From Candidula unifasciata (taxonomy: Eukaryota > Mollusca > Gastropoda > Stylommatophora > Geomitridae), in NCBI GenBank assembly GCA_905116865.2, contig CAJHNH020007924.1:62001-126000 (forward strand): 64,000 nucleotides of DNA, in the 5' to 3' direction. The notes below the pieces were generated by a model, which had not been told where the DNA came from, did no database searches, and saw nothing but the letters and a program-made list of their open reading frames with translations. Shown in pieces: positions 29,826 through 40,572 of this stretch; position 1 is the first letter of the stretch, and each line of letters begins with the position of its first letter. Made by a program: the position numbers and the translations under genes.

Positions 29826-31170
29826 TTGTTTTATAACCAAGTGAAAATGAGAGCCCCTCTTACTGATTTAACATAATCCTTTCTTCAGTCTTTGCGAGTT
29901 ATTCTTTCATTTTATTGATGATGAGGACATTTCACCATAGTGTTCCCCTCTTCTTCTTAACTAGTAACAGCTTGATATTTTATTTACTTGTTCAAAATAA
30001 TCTAAGGTAACCGCCCGATTTGTGATTCAGTGCTATATTTTTCATGGAGTAAAATTATTAAATAAGCTCCTTTGTGATTCGCTTTGGATTTATGTGGTGT
30101 TTTCATGGAACAGGATTTCATAAGGTAAGAGAAAAACTATGCAGTTAAACAAATTATATTTTATTATTAATTTCATTAATCATCAACTTTCTAAAAAAGC
30201 ATATCTAAAATCTAAGGAAGTAAAAACTACAATTTTAATACTAATACATAGTATCAGTCATAAATAGTACTTGTTATACTATCTAAGACAATAAAGATGC
30301 ACCACAAAATCATAGTGCAGAAATATATGGCAGACATTTTTTAACTGTCAATCTGGGGGCGGAGAGTGGGGGTCAGCAGGTAAAAAGGCCTTAAACAGGT
30401 AAGGTCCTTCATGCCCAATGATAGGTTATGGCTTAAAAAATGCTATAATGGCTAAAGATTCCAAAAATGATTTAAAAACTACTTTAATGTGATTTTAAAG
30501 TATATTAAAAAATGTTCAAACCAATGTCTGTGTCCATTTTTTCAACACTCAAAATACCCTAGCCAAATGGTCCATGTCAAAAACGTGCTAAAACATTATT
30601 TTCAGCTATTTAAAACTATTAAAACTGATGTCAAATGAAAGTTAAAGACAGTTAAATGATTAATAGAAATAAAACTTGCATTATTTTTTTATTGTTTTTA
30701 TAAATAACTAGATATTAATCAATCAGTTCGTTTAGACCACATGGCGGCCATTTTGAAACATCTCCGATTTAGCTCTCAAGACACGATTGTGAACAAATTC
30801 AAACTATCAACTTCGTCCTGTACAGATTCCAACAAAACTACCCACCTTTATGTAAAAATAGACACAGAATCCAAAAATGTCAACTAAAAATATTTATATT
30901 CACTTTAAAAAGGAGATATTAAAGAAATTTAATTCCCGCATGGCAAATAGTGAAATTTACATGGCTGAACAAAGATCGCTACGTAAGTTAGGTGTCGTTT
31001 TGTAGAACGACTTCTTCTGAATAACTTTGAGCCCATGTATTCGATTCAGAACAGCCAGTATTGAGCGACGGGTTTTCAAAGTAACTGATACGCAAAGGAG
31101 CCATTTTTCGAGGACCAACGACTCCATCTTGTAACTAAGCGATCTCTACTTTCGTTTTAAAGTGGGTCAC
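29826..31170. other. AT-rich interval with possible exon ends
   Basis: Mostly AT-rich. Near 30942-30983 a plus-strand ATG frame (MANSEIYMAEQRSL) runs into a strong donor CTAC|GTAAGTTAG. On the minus strand, overlapping ATG frames start at 31124 and 31106 in more CpG-rich sequence. These could be first exons near a promoter, but nothing downstream confirms either. Confidence 0.3.
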
Positions 31171-31186
31171 CTTCTTGATTAGAATA

Positions 31187-31238
31187 CCTAGTAGTCTCTC
31201 TCTCACTCACTCTCACACACATACTCTCTCTCTCTCTT

Positions 31239-31320
<82 letters not shown>
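31187..31320. repeat. (CT)n/(CA)n/(GA)n microsatellite tract
   Basis: Interrupted CT and CA repeats lead into about 36 uninterrupted GA dinucleotides at 31247-31319. The 62-codon Arg-Glu frame over it is an artefact. Confidence 0.97.
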
Positions 31321-31325
<5 letters not shown>

Positions 31326-31354
31326 TAAAATATTTAACTTTTAGACAGGAACCT

Positions 31355-32066
31355 GTTGTTTAAGTACCATCTGGGAGAGGTAGTGTTAAAGATGAAGAAA
31401 GGGCTCAATTCGCTGAAAGTGGTGGCATCTGCTGATATGGAACAGAAAATGTTCTACACACATGATTGTCAGCTGATTATTTCAGTGATGGAGTATGGTT
31501 TGGGCCTGCTCACATTACCTAACAGACAAACAGAGAAGCTTATGACATGCCAACTGCATGCATACAGAACACACCTGCATTACCAAATATATATGAAAGA
31601 TGCAAGATGTTACAGACGAAAATGTACCTTAAAGTCACAAGGGACAGGAAACACCATCTACACGAGACCTTGAAGGACAGCAAGGGGCATCAGCTGAAAA
31701 GAGGCAGCTCCTGGATGGCACAGCATGTCACGATCAGAAATGCTTGTGCTACTGACAAGATAACGAAGGGTGAGGAAGGGGTTAGTGCTGCCTAGCAAAA
31801 CAGACTTGCACAAAGCACTAGTTACCCTAGACCGACGGTGCCGTGAGTGGATAGCTGGTGATAGGCATCAGTGCACGCCCAGGAGACATCATTATATACA
31901 CAGATGGGTCTGTAGTGACCGGTAAAAAGAGTGGGTGGGGTTTTTATTGCAAAGGTTGATGAACACTGAAAACAGAGAGCCTCAGGTATAATGTCACAAT
32001 ATCCAGTATGAGAATGGAGATGTAGGCGGTAATGGCAGCTTTCTGATGGCTTGAGAGCAGTACAGA

Positions 32067-32144
<78 letters not shown>

Positions 32145-32605
32145 TGGTCATTGTAGCAGACTCTCAGAGCATGCTTTGGAACTTTGAAATTGGCATCCCA
32201 TACATGAAGTGCTTGCTTCACTTGGCAAGACTGTTCAGGAGCAGGTCATGGATTTTCTGTCCAGGATTTGTGGGTTTGTGAGGTAATGAATAAGTTGATT
32301 GATTTGCTGCTGCTGCTCCTATGGATGGTAAGCTACATTATGATAAAGCGGAAGTGGTGAAGGCTCTCTGAGATAAAGTGGACAGTGCAACAGAACAGAG
32401 GAAGTATCCATAAACTGATAGTCTCATTAAACAAGGTTTGAGTAGGGGGTCTGGATAATATTCAATACTGCAAGGAAAACATAGGCACACTTTTAGTCAG
32501 GTTGCAAGAGGTGCTGTTGGCATGGACTCTTCGTTGGCTGCTGAAGAAGGAGACGAAGCACGTGTGAGAATATCCTAAGTGCAGGGATATCAATTCTTGA
32601 TTCAT
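31355..32605 (+). mobile_element. 5'-truncated RNase H LINE, interrupted by (TA)n
   Basis: The plus strand carries a reverse-transcriptase thumb (KKGLNSLKVVASADMEQ, ISVMEYGLGLLTLPNRQTEK), a linker (DSKGHQLKRGSSWMAQH), then RNase H in pieces: IIIYTDGSVVTGKKSGWGF at about 31890-31945, VIVADSQSML at about 32148, FCPGFVGL and GNE at about 32260-32290. The C-terminus SSLAAEEGDEARV ends near a TTCATTCATT tail. Frames shift several times and stops occur, so it is a pseudogene. A 71-bp (TA)n tract splits the RNase H region. Its C-terminal segment recurs at 11085-11165 and 44515-44605. Confidence 0.85.
32071..32141. repeat. (TA)n microsatellite
   Basis: About 35 TA dinucleotides within the RNase H region of the surrounding LINE copy. 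Confidence 0.97.
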
Positions 32606-33356
32606 TCATTCATGTTTTTTATCATCTATGAAAAAAGCTCTGCCACCCAGGATTATCATCATGGCTCATGAAGATTACTTTTTTCTGGATCTGATCTCAT
32701 CACAGCCTAATTCTGAATTAAACCTAAAACATAACTACACAGCATGCCAAACAAGCACTCTTTAATCACCTTCTTAACTCTTACACATTCACAGTAAGTA
32801 TGAGCTTGCTGTGTGATTACCGATTACCGTTACATTTAGCTCTTTACAACCCAAAAAGTTCTTGTTTACTTTATTTATAGTATGACATGTTTTCGTCCAA
32901 AGAGATTAAAATATTAAATATAATTATAAACAGTAATTTGATATGGGGCAAACTGACAAACAGAAGGAGGATTAGGTAAAATAAAACTAGCTATATGGTA
33001 CATGAGGAGAGACTCAAATATGTATATTATATCATTGTGTTGTGTTTGAAATATCCAGGGGTGCAGCAGATATGCTCGCTGTTACTGTTAAGTATAACTT
33101 GAGTATAACCTGAGTTAAGGCAGAACAGGGATTTTATTTTAAATAATTATTATAATGAAGATTGTAGAGGATTCTGGTTGAGATTCCACCCAGTAGTCAT
33201 AGAGTAGTCCTCCAACTCACTGAACTGGGTAGATCTGTTGTTAGTTGTTTATCTTGCTATTCTTTATAATTTTATATTTATTTCCGAAACGACATTAAAA
33301 AATGTGGCTATCCTCCGAATAACGGTCCCAAATTATTGAGGCCGAAAATATACCCT
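32606..33356. other. AT-rich interval, no gene seen
   Basis: No domain, exon or transposon end was recognised. Confidence 0.5.
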
Positions 33357-33788
33357 AGGAGGGCCTCAGTCACATGTAAACTGTGGACTTCCGGTGACTA
33401 CTGCCACCGCCGAGAGTATTTCCCGCACCGCTGCACGCAGTGCGGAGTGGGGCTAAACTAGATGGCTGGGACTCAAGAGCAAATAAAATGAAGGAAGCTG
33501 CAGGAGATGCAGTAACTGCTGCTGTTAGGGACAACGACGACGCTAATATGCGTCGGAGCGCGTGGTCTTTCCGCCATGTCGCTTTTATCGTCTGTAATGT
33601 TGCGTGTCTTGAAATTGTCAATGGTCGCTCGTATCGTATGCAGAAACGCCCGAAAGTGTCAACTACAGTCAACAGTCGCTATTATCGTCTGCAGTGTTGC
33701 ATCTCTTGAAATTGTCAGGTAATCCTAGTTTTGCCGCGATTTGTTTGTCGCCGCAAGTTTGCATATTTTTAATAGGACTGAGGCCCTG
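33357..33788. mobile_element. Putative foldback element, CpG-rich
   Basis: AGGGCCTCAGTC at 33360-33371 is inverted at 33776-33787 (GACTGAGGCCCT). Inside, a ~46-bp direct repeat (TCGC.TTATCGTCTG..GTGTTGC.T.TCTTGAAATTGTCA) occurs at about 33578-33627 and 33670-33718. The segment is more GC-rich than its flanks. The 89-100 codon frames on both strands have no domain. Called foldback by structure only. Confidence 0.5.
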
Positions 33789-34320
33789 TAACGATATTTT
33801 TTTGACCGCCATAATGCGGGGTAGAAGTTGAAAGTTCGGAGGAGAGCCAAAATTTCATTACATTTTATATTTACAATATTGTTATTTGATTGTTATTTAT
33901 TAGTGTTTTTTTTAATGCTTTGCACAACAACTATATAATTTCATTCTATTTAAAAGCGCAGACGTTGTTATGCAACACTAACAGTGTGAGGAGGAGACGA
34001 GAATAAGAAATCATAACGGCACTAGTAAATAGTAGTTTAACTCTTTAAGGCCCAAACAACGGTGTGAGCAATGTTTGAAAAGTTCCGTTTTGCCCAAACA
34101 ACGGTGTCATCGTCAATTGTGTGTCCCTTACATTTTACTTCGCACGCGGCTTCATACTAGTTTCTAATGTTTGGAGGTACAATTAAACTATTCAGGGAAA
34201 GTCACTCTGCCGAAATCCTTTTAGTTTCATTTCCTGCACTAAACCATACGTGGATAATTTGAGAGAAAAACAGCAACATTTTTTTTAGCAGTTCACTTTC
34301 TAAGTTCGTTTTTGAGTGCC

Positions 34321-34509
34321 ATGAATACCAATGTTCCAACTACAAGTACAGGTCGCAGAATGCGTCTTTCTGCGGCTGAAGCTCTGAAATTGTTTCAGTC
34401 AGATGTTCTTAATTGTGATAATGATTATAAAAATTTTGATTTTTCGGAAAGTGATTCGGACGGTGAATTTTCACCAGCAAAGCTGAGCGATCAGCTGTTC
34501 GGGATCTAG
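34321..34509 (+). pseudogene. Possible piggyBac transposase N-terminal remnant
   Basis: From the ATG, 62 residues: a Thr/Ser-rich start, RRMRLSAAEALKL, then an acidic serine stretch (FDFSESDSDGEFSP) and stop. Acidic, low-complexity N-termini are common in piggyBac-like transposases. The DDD catalytic core, several hundred residues long, is absent. Assignment relies mostly on the enclosing TTAA element. Confidence 0.45.
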
Positions 34510-34928
34510 CGATTCTGATGAGTTTATTTCACAATGTCCCATACTACTGTATTTAAGGTGTAAGAGAAGGAAAGTGCTCTTAACAAAGAGACAGCACTAT
34601 ACTATGGCTAAGCAACACTGAAATCATCACAGCTAGTCTGTAAATAACTGTACAAAGTAAATAGTGTGTGAGTAATGGCTTATTTTTCTGCCATTTTTCT
34701 CTCTGAAATTTTGCTCAGCACTCTATGAGAACTAAGAGCTCCTGAGGGCTAAAATAACCCAGAAAGTTATACTTTGGAATATGCTAGGAAATTGAACAAA
34801 CTTTGAATTTTTTTTTCTCTCAAATTTGGATATTTACTACTCTTGTGGCTGCAGAACCACGGTAAGTGAAAATTTTTTTGGTGAAACGTTGTCCTTGTGA
34901 AATTAACACCTGCTGAATTCTTGGCTCT

Positions 34929-35270
34929 CCTTGCAATAACGGTCGCTAGTTGGACGGTGACGACCGCTTAGTCTGAGTTCAGTCCCCTGGCTGCAATGCA
35001 ATTACGAAGTGGAAAAGAGGGAACAACACAAATGACATAATTAGGGCTAGGGGTAGGGTTAGGTTAGGGATAGGGTTTGGCTAATGTGAGTCGCAGCGCG
35101 TGGTGTAGACGCCATGTTGAAGTCACTGTGTTTTGTGATTCGTGCCTTGTCCACTCCGTAGCCAGGGGACTGAACTCCGTCCAAGTAGCGGCCGTCGCCG
35201 TCCAAGTGGCGGCCGTCGCCGTCCAGGTGTAGCGGCCGTCGCCGTCCAAGTAGCGACCGTTATTGCAAGG
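34929..35270. mobile_element. Foldback sequence nested in the piggyBac-like element
   Basis: The left outer arm CCTTGCAATAACGGTCGCTA is the exact reverse complement of TAGCGACCGTTATTGCAAGG at 35251-35270. An inner pair GTTCAGTCCCCTGGCT and AGCCAGGGGACTGAAC also matches. The right arm contains four ~21-bp tandem units around CCGTCCAAGTAGCGGCCGTC. The centre carries a telomere-like GGGTTAGG stretch. Confidence 0.75.
35040..35076. repeat. Short interstitial telomere-like sequence
   Basis: TTAGGGCTAGGGGTAGGGTT then AGGTTAGGGATAGGG: six imperfect TTAGGG-type hexamers. TTAGGG is the telomere repeat of most molluscs and vertebrates. Too short and irregular to be a telomere. Confidence 0.7.
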
Positions 35271-35535
35271 AAAACCGAATTCTTCTTTTCCACTAACTAA
35301 ACAAAATAATCGAAATTAAACAAACACTACACTTAACATTAATAACATCAGATTCAGAATTTTCATTCATTTCTCTTTTAAAAAATATATAATTTTATAG
35401 GGATTATAAGTATATTACAATCTCTATAGCCTTTGATCTTTGTTGTGCACCCAGCCCTCTTCCATTTTTTGTAAAGGGAAATTAATTTTTGGCCAAGTCT
35501 GTCAAAATCCATGGGCCTGAAAGTGAAAGAGTTAA

Positions 35536-35904
35536 GTTAGTTTACGGACTTTACGTACCACTTCCATACAGTCGGAGATGGCGACTCCTGGTTTTTTCTC
35601 TGCCGAACAACAAAAGTCGTAAGGACTGAAACATTCTTCAGGTCCAGTCAATCTGCGGGAATCTCTCGGCATTCTATAAAATCAGTCCAGTAAAAATATC
35701 CAAATTAAAACAAGAGAAAAAAAGGCGTTTAAAATGTGATCCAAACTTTTGCATTCACATGGACTTCCAAAAACGGATGTACCTAGCGACATCTAAAGAA
35801 GGGCTCGCTACTCTCTTTTCATTATCATCCTGTTGAGTCGTTTAAACCATACGTCACATAGAATAGTGTCTCGCCCTCCTAGAAATGCTACTATCTTGTT
35901 TAAG
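35536..35904. other. Interval without recognised features
   Basis: No gene or element ends were recognised between the piggyBac-like element and the SINE copy. Confidence 0.5.
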
Positions 35905-36045
35905 GTAAAGATGAGAGGATCAACTTCATTGCACCGGTTTTTTTTTTTTTTATCTCACATGACATGGCATGGCAGAAAAGCTAGCTACATGCCGAGAGCA
36001 TCGCACATAGGACTACCCCCGTAGCCCCGACGACGATCCCCATGG
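35905..36045 (-). mobile_element. SINE (family 4), copy 2, partial
   Basis: AACTTCATTGCACC, a T-run, CTCACATGACATGGCA, GCTAGCTACATGCCGAGAGC and CCCGTAGCCCCGACGACGAT align in order with 29570-29700. The tRNA-like head is missing. Confidence 0.55.
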
Positions 36046-36399
36046 ATCAGCGCTCGTTTTATGGTTTCTCTTGGACATCCTCGATTCCTCGATCCATTTG
36101 TTTCCCTTTTGGTGTCCCTCCTTTACTAAATTTCCTTCTTTATACAGGTGGACAAAATCCGTACGATTTTTATCCACCGCAAAACAAGGCAAGGTATCGA
36201 GTCAGACCCCCCCCCCCCCCCCCCCCCCTTTTTACTGCGTGCTATTGATCATATTACCCACCGGTAGATTGACCATAATATTTAAAGCTGAAAACGGGAC
36301 AAAACCACAGTAATTACGGCTGCAAGGAATCCATATTTTGAGCTGAAAACAGGACACATTAAGCAAGTTGGTAATAATTTCTTTTCGTAAAACAAATGC

Positions 36400-36630
36400 C
36401 TTCAAGACCTCTTCATCAGGTTTTTAAAATTTTTATTTTCAATCTGCCTGTATGTTCTCGTCATTTGTCTTTCAAACTTCATATCTGTCGTTTCTATACA
36501 ATCTTTCACAAATCGGCACCGCCCCTGATTTACTTCCGTACATCAGGATTGACTGCATATAGATAATGAGAACTCTCTTTCTCATCTCAGCTGACAAAGA
36601 TAGATTGTACAATATTTCACTTTGTGGAAG
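36400..36630 (-). mobile_element. LINE reverse-transcriptase thumb fragment
   Basis: The minus frame LSAEMRKRVLIIYMQSILMY, then GSKSGAV, resembles the L-x-x-x-x-R-K-R-x-L-x-x-Y-V-x-S-I-L-L-Y-G segment after the polymerase palm in RTE/CR1-like LINEs. About 60 residues are left. A 22-C homopolymer lies nearby at 36207-36228. Confidence 0.65.
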
Positions 36631-37240
36631 ATATGAAATACTCTGTACGACATAGTGCAAATAAAGATAACAATATAGTGTATATCCCCAACTATAATCC
36701 TAAATCTATTATTGAAGATATTTCGCCAGGACACACGTAAACCAGCTACACACCATACTAAAAAGCATGACGTAGCTGCTGCACAAAAGACAGGCATTCC
36801 ACATGAACAACACAGCTCACAGTGCTGCACTTAGCACTTTGCTCAGTAGCATAGACACGAAACCATATACTTCTGTCCCTCTGTGAAAAATGCATTGACC
36901 AAGCACTTTCAGAAGCACACACTCAAATTTGAAGCTAAATATTCTGCCTTACCTATCCTCCATATTGGGCCAAAAGTCTTTACAACATGGATCCTGTAGA
37001 TGATTGGAGAAACAATGCACCCAGGCTTTTGAACATGTTAGGAGAAGGAATAAACTCGAAAATGCTGTGACAGCTGGCTTTATGAGGGGAAAAGCTGCAA
37101 AATGAAGACAAACATGAATTTGCCTAACAGACTGGGTGAGACAAGAACACACACAGACGTGATCTGTGATTTGGCTTATTCTGTGAGAGGGGGCGAGGGC
37201 CATGTCCGCTTCAGTTTTTCATAAATGAAACTAGATTTCA
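36631..37240. other. Interval without recognised genes
   Basis: Short minus frames (36582-36830, 36949-37203) have no domain and no splice context. Confidence 0.5.
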
Positions 37241-37565
37241 ACATGTGGACTAAACTAGAACACATGTAAACAAAAAACAGAATGCAAACTGTAAACTAAA
37301 AAATAATGCAACATGTGAGCTAAAACACAAATGGAATCTAAGATACACAACAAAACATGCAAGCTAAAACACAGAATACAACAAGTGAACTAAACCATGC
37401 ACCACAACATGTGAACCAAAACACACATCACAACATGTGAACTAAAACAAGGAACACAACATGTGAACTAAAAAACTAAACACAACATGTGAAGCTAAAA
37501 TAAGAACACAACATGTCAACTAAACAAAAGACCACAACATGTGAACTAAAACACAGAATACAATA
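37241..37565. repeat. ~22-bp minisatellite, left block
   Basis: Diverged units of ACACAACATGTGAACTAAAA. Similar units (AATATGTAAACTAAAACACA) resume at 40460-40570, so the intervening 2.9 kb of nested elements may have landed inside this array. Confidence 0.8.
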
Positions 37566-37939
37566 ATAATTATAATAGCTCCATACGGGAGCATGTACAG
37601 CAGGGGTCCCTTGGTCATCAGTAGAGATCCTTTGTAGACAATTGTTTTGGCCCATTACTTCCCTAAACAATCTCTGAAGGTGGGCCGACCTGGGTCATGA
37701 AGCCAGGCCCTGATCTTCACCTGCTGCACTTCATCAGACTCGATAGGGACAAGACGATATGGTGACTTTGCAACAGATGCTATGAGACTGGTGATAGATT
37801 GTCGCTGCGGTAGCAAATTAGATAAGCTGTCTACCTTTACGACCAGAATGAGAAGATATGGGTTGGTTCATTGAATAATTGTTAGACTTTGGCATTTGGC
37901 AGAGAGACACCGGCAGACATTCATTGGACATTTTGGCTT

Positions 37940-38083
37940 TTAACTCTTTGAGTCCCAGAGGGTTTAGCATCGCAGGCCCAGGGCTTAGTAAAGAAAGTAA
38001 TAAAATCGGCACATCATGCGTTCATTGGGCTTCTAGGTTTGAACCTATGAACGTATGATGCGTTCCTTGGGACTGAAAGAGTT
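37940..38083. mobile_element. TTAA miniature element (piggyBac-type), split by a LINE
   Basis: Begins TTAACTCTTTGAGTCCCAGA. Its right end is GGGACTGAAAGAGTT here and is completed by AA at 39442-39443, after the inserted LINE. Without the LINE the element is about 146 bp with ~20-bp inverted ends and TTAA on both sides. The interior is also palindromic (CATCATGCGTTCATTGGG against CCTATGAACGTATGATG). Confidence 0.85.
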
Positions 38084-39428
38084 GTTGTTGTTATCGATCC
38101 AGCGGCGCATGAGCTTTCGCCCTTTGGCCCAATGCCATGTAGTGGAATTTGCATGTTTTCACAAGCTGTTCTTTTCCTCCGTACAAGGTGTTCCACTTGT
38201 CTGGTCTCGGAGGGAGTAGCGTTCTTCTTGTCTCACTGAGTTTTGGGCACTCAAAGAGATGGTGTTCAACAGTTTCGTAGGGGTAGTTACATAGCTGGCA
38301 CTCTGGGGAGTGTTGTGGCTGTATTCTGTTTAGGTGTCCATTGAGTGGAGTATGTTGCGTTCTAAGTCTGAAGATGGTGGCCTGGTCCCTTCTTGTTAGA
38401 TGGTTAATGCTGTCATTAGGATCAGGGCCAGACATATGTCTATAAACTTCTCTTCCAGTGTCTCCCATGGCCCATCTGTTCAACCAAGTCTCTTTGTTTA
38501 TAGCTCTTATCAGTGTTTTTGCTGTCTGGAGGGTTGTCGCTGTAGGTGGTTGTTCTTGTGTTGCTCCTTTCTTTGCCAATCTGTCAGCTCTGTCATTACC
38601 TGGTGTGCCGGAGTGACCTGGAATCCACTGCATCACTATTCTGATGTTGTATGAGGTAATAAGATGATCGGCATCCAGGATTATCTTGGCTATGTCAGTT
38701 CTGCAGCGTTCATTGCCCTCCAGAGCTTGAAGGGCAGACATTGAATCTGTGAAGATGACAATATTTTGGACCTTTGAGGGGTAAACATCCATTACAGTCT
38801 TTAGGTGGTATACTGCTGTTTCCAGTGCAATTATTTCAGCTTCATAGTTTGAACAAAATTCCCCGCATGCATCAAAAATCTCTTCAACAGATCCATCGGG
38901 ATAACCTATGTAGATTCCGTAACCTGCTTTAATGGTAGCTTTAAATGCTGATCCATCAGTATAGACATGTATCCATTCTTGGGGGTAAGAATCAACGGTC
39001 TTTAGTGATGAGTTCATAAGAGCGATTGGGTCGGACTGTTTGGTTTCCTCGCCTACCAATTTAGTTTGGACTTCTGGAGCTTTAAAGCGAGCATGTGGTG
39101 GTAGGTTTTTTGCAACATTCTGAATTCCTTGACGTCTTTCTGGGAGGTGGTATCTGTCCTGAATTTCATTTACACAGTGTAAAACCGATTTGTGCTTTAT
39201 TCTTTGTTTGGGTTCCCAGTTTTCTACAAGATGTCTATTAGGATGGTTACGATTTTTCCTAACGCATCTTTCATAAATTTCTAAAGTGGCTTTTTCTCTC
39301 CGCAACCCGAGGGGTTCCACATTTGTATGGATTTCACATGCAGCAGTTGGTGTAGACTGCATAGCTCCGCAGATTAATCGGAGGGCATTATTTTGTACTC
39401 TGTCAAGAGTCTCTAGGTTAGTTTTGGA
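38084..39428 (-). mobile_element. 5'-truncated I-like LINE with 13-bp target duplication
   Basis: GACTGAAAGAGTT flanks the insert at 38071-38083 and 39429-39441. In minus-strand sense it starts mid-polymerase (SKTNLETLDRVQNNALRLIC) and ends in (AAC)n before the duplication. Of the 458-codon frame 39467-38091, the first 13 residues come from the target site. RNase H spans about residues 165-300 with D171 (VYTDGS), E211 (NYEAEIIALE), D241 (IFTDSMSAL), H285 (WIPGHSG) and D295 (GNDRADRLA) all present. A C-x2-C-x8-H-x4-C knuckle follows at 390-407. No stop breaks this part, so insertion is fairly recent. Immobile without the polymerase core. Confidence 0.95.
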
Positions 39429-39482
39429 GACTGAAAGAGTTAAGTGATAAGACGTTCTTTTCCACAAGGGACTCGGACCAGT

Positions 39483-40273
39483 CTACCGAGGCCCATCCAC
39501 TATGATGTTCCCTAGCGTCCAGAGCCAGCTCAACGCTTTTTCAGCAGCTTCACCTTCTTGTTTTAGTGACTGTTTACTCTCATTTCCTCGCAAGCCAAGC
39601 TGCTTTAGCAAGTTGTTTGTGGAAGTGGAGATGAGACCTCTTGTGCCTACCTCGACGGTGAAGATTTTTGATGTGTACTCTTCATCCCTCCCCAGTACGG
39701 CCACGAGCTCTCCGTACTTCTCGAGCTTGTACAGGTGATTTTCAGACACACGCGACTTATACGGCATGGTCAGCTCAATCAGGGTGAACTGGCGTTTTTC
39801 CGCAGAGTGCAGAACAATGTCAGGTCTCAGGATGGTCTTCCGGATTGACTCTGAGTACCTTTCAAAATCAGGCAGGTCGACAGCCAGTAACCAGTCCCTT
39901 GCACAGTAAAGTACTGATGGAGCATATGTGACCTTGTTGATTTTACCTTTATAAGTCTGCCCAGACTTGAAGCGCATGGTGGTGGCAGTAGGACTGGCCC
40001 TCGCCCTGGTTTGGTCTATAATGTCCGCTAACTCTTTCCGGACTTTATTAGGGCTAAAAGTGTATTGCCCCTTGTTAGGGCGTTTCTGCATGTGGACAAT
40101 ACGTGCTCGAGCATCTGCTTAGCTCTGCACAGTGGGCATGTTGGATCGGTAGTCACATGCCATTTTGCCAAGCTGACGCCAGATGGTAACACATCGCATG
40201 CAGATCTTATGACAAAGCTCCACTGCAGTGGGCCCATTTGACAGATCTCACCCCATGTAAGTATTCGTAGCAA
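39483..40273 (-). mobile_element. Retroelement C-terminus with restriction-endonuclease-like motifs, frameshifted
   Basis: The upstream frame (40273-40028) has LTWGEICQMG, SACDVLPSG and the knuckle CPLCRAKQMLEHVLSTC. A one-base-type shift near 40085 passes to the second frame (40091-39483). There YTFSPNKV replaces the usual Y-x-W-R-H-N motif, followed by RPDIVLHSAEKRQFTLIELT, a PD-(D/E)xK-like pair at residues 90-91 and 106. This arrangement is widespread in animal retroelement proteins and resembles the RLE of R2/NeSL/HERO-type elements; that link is an inference. It ends VDGPR with stop, next to the TTAA miniature element. Confidence 0.75.
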
Positions 40274-40449
40274 AGTGCTCTAAAGGCCAACTTATCAGCC
40301 TTGCTGTGCTGCTTTTTGGACCCAAGTCTCCTTTTCGGTGTCCCTTATCTGCTGTATTACCATTTCTCTGAGCTCTTTGGACCACTAACTTACTTTCCCA
40401 TACCCCAAGGACGAGTCGGTCAGCTTGTGTGTAACCCATAACTTCTTTC

Positions 40450-40572
40450 AATTTCAGCACTTACAATATGTAAACTAAAACACAAACAATATGTAAACTA
40501 AAACATTTGACACAAGACGTAAACAAAACCATAAAATGCAAACACATAATGTGTAAACTAAAACAGTTTAAT
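40450..40572. repeat. ~22-bp minisatellite, right block
   Basis: Four or five units around ACAATATGTAAACTAAAACA, matching the array at 37241-37565. Confidence 0.7.

Larger units (their letters stand above)
34037..35535 (+). mobile_element. Decayed piggyBac-like element
   Basis: Bounded by TTAA on both sides with matching ends. The left reads TTAACTCTTTAAGGCCCA, and the right, reverse-complemented, reads TTAACTCTTTCACTTTCAGG then CCCA. A subterminal word GCCCAAACAACGGTGT occurs twice near the left end (about 34050 and 34092). TTAA targets and CYCTTT-type ends are characteristic of piggyBac-related transposons. Only a 62-residue remnant of an open frame survives, and another foldback sequence occupies 34929-35270. 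Inactive. Confidence 0.75.

Noticed and set aside
31247..31319. Arg-Glu repeat protein
   Set aside because: Translation of a (GA)n microsatellite.
33370..33709. The 89- and 100-codon frames as the missing EXOSC6 first exon or another gene
   Set aside because: No similarity to the EXOSC6 N-terminus. The frames lie in a foldback with a duplicated segment.
35040..35076. True telomere or chromosome end
   Set aside because: Only six imperfect hexamers, lying inside a transposon foldback, with no subtelomeric context on either side.
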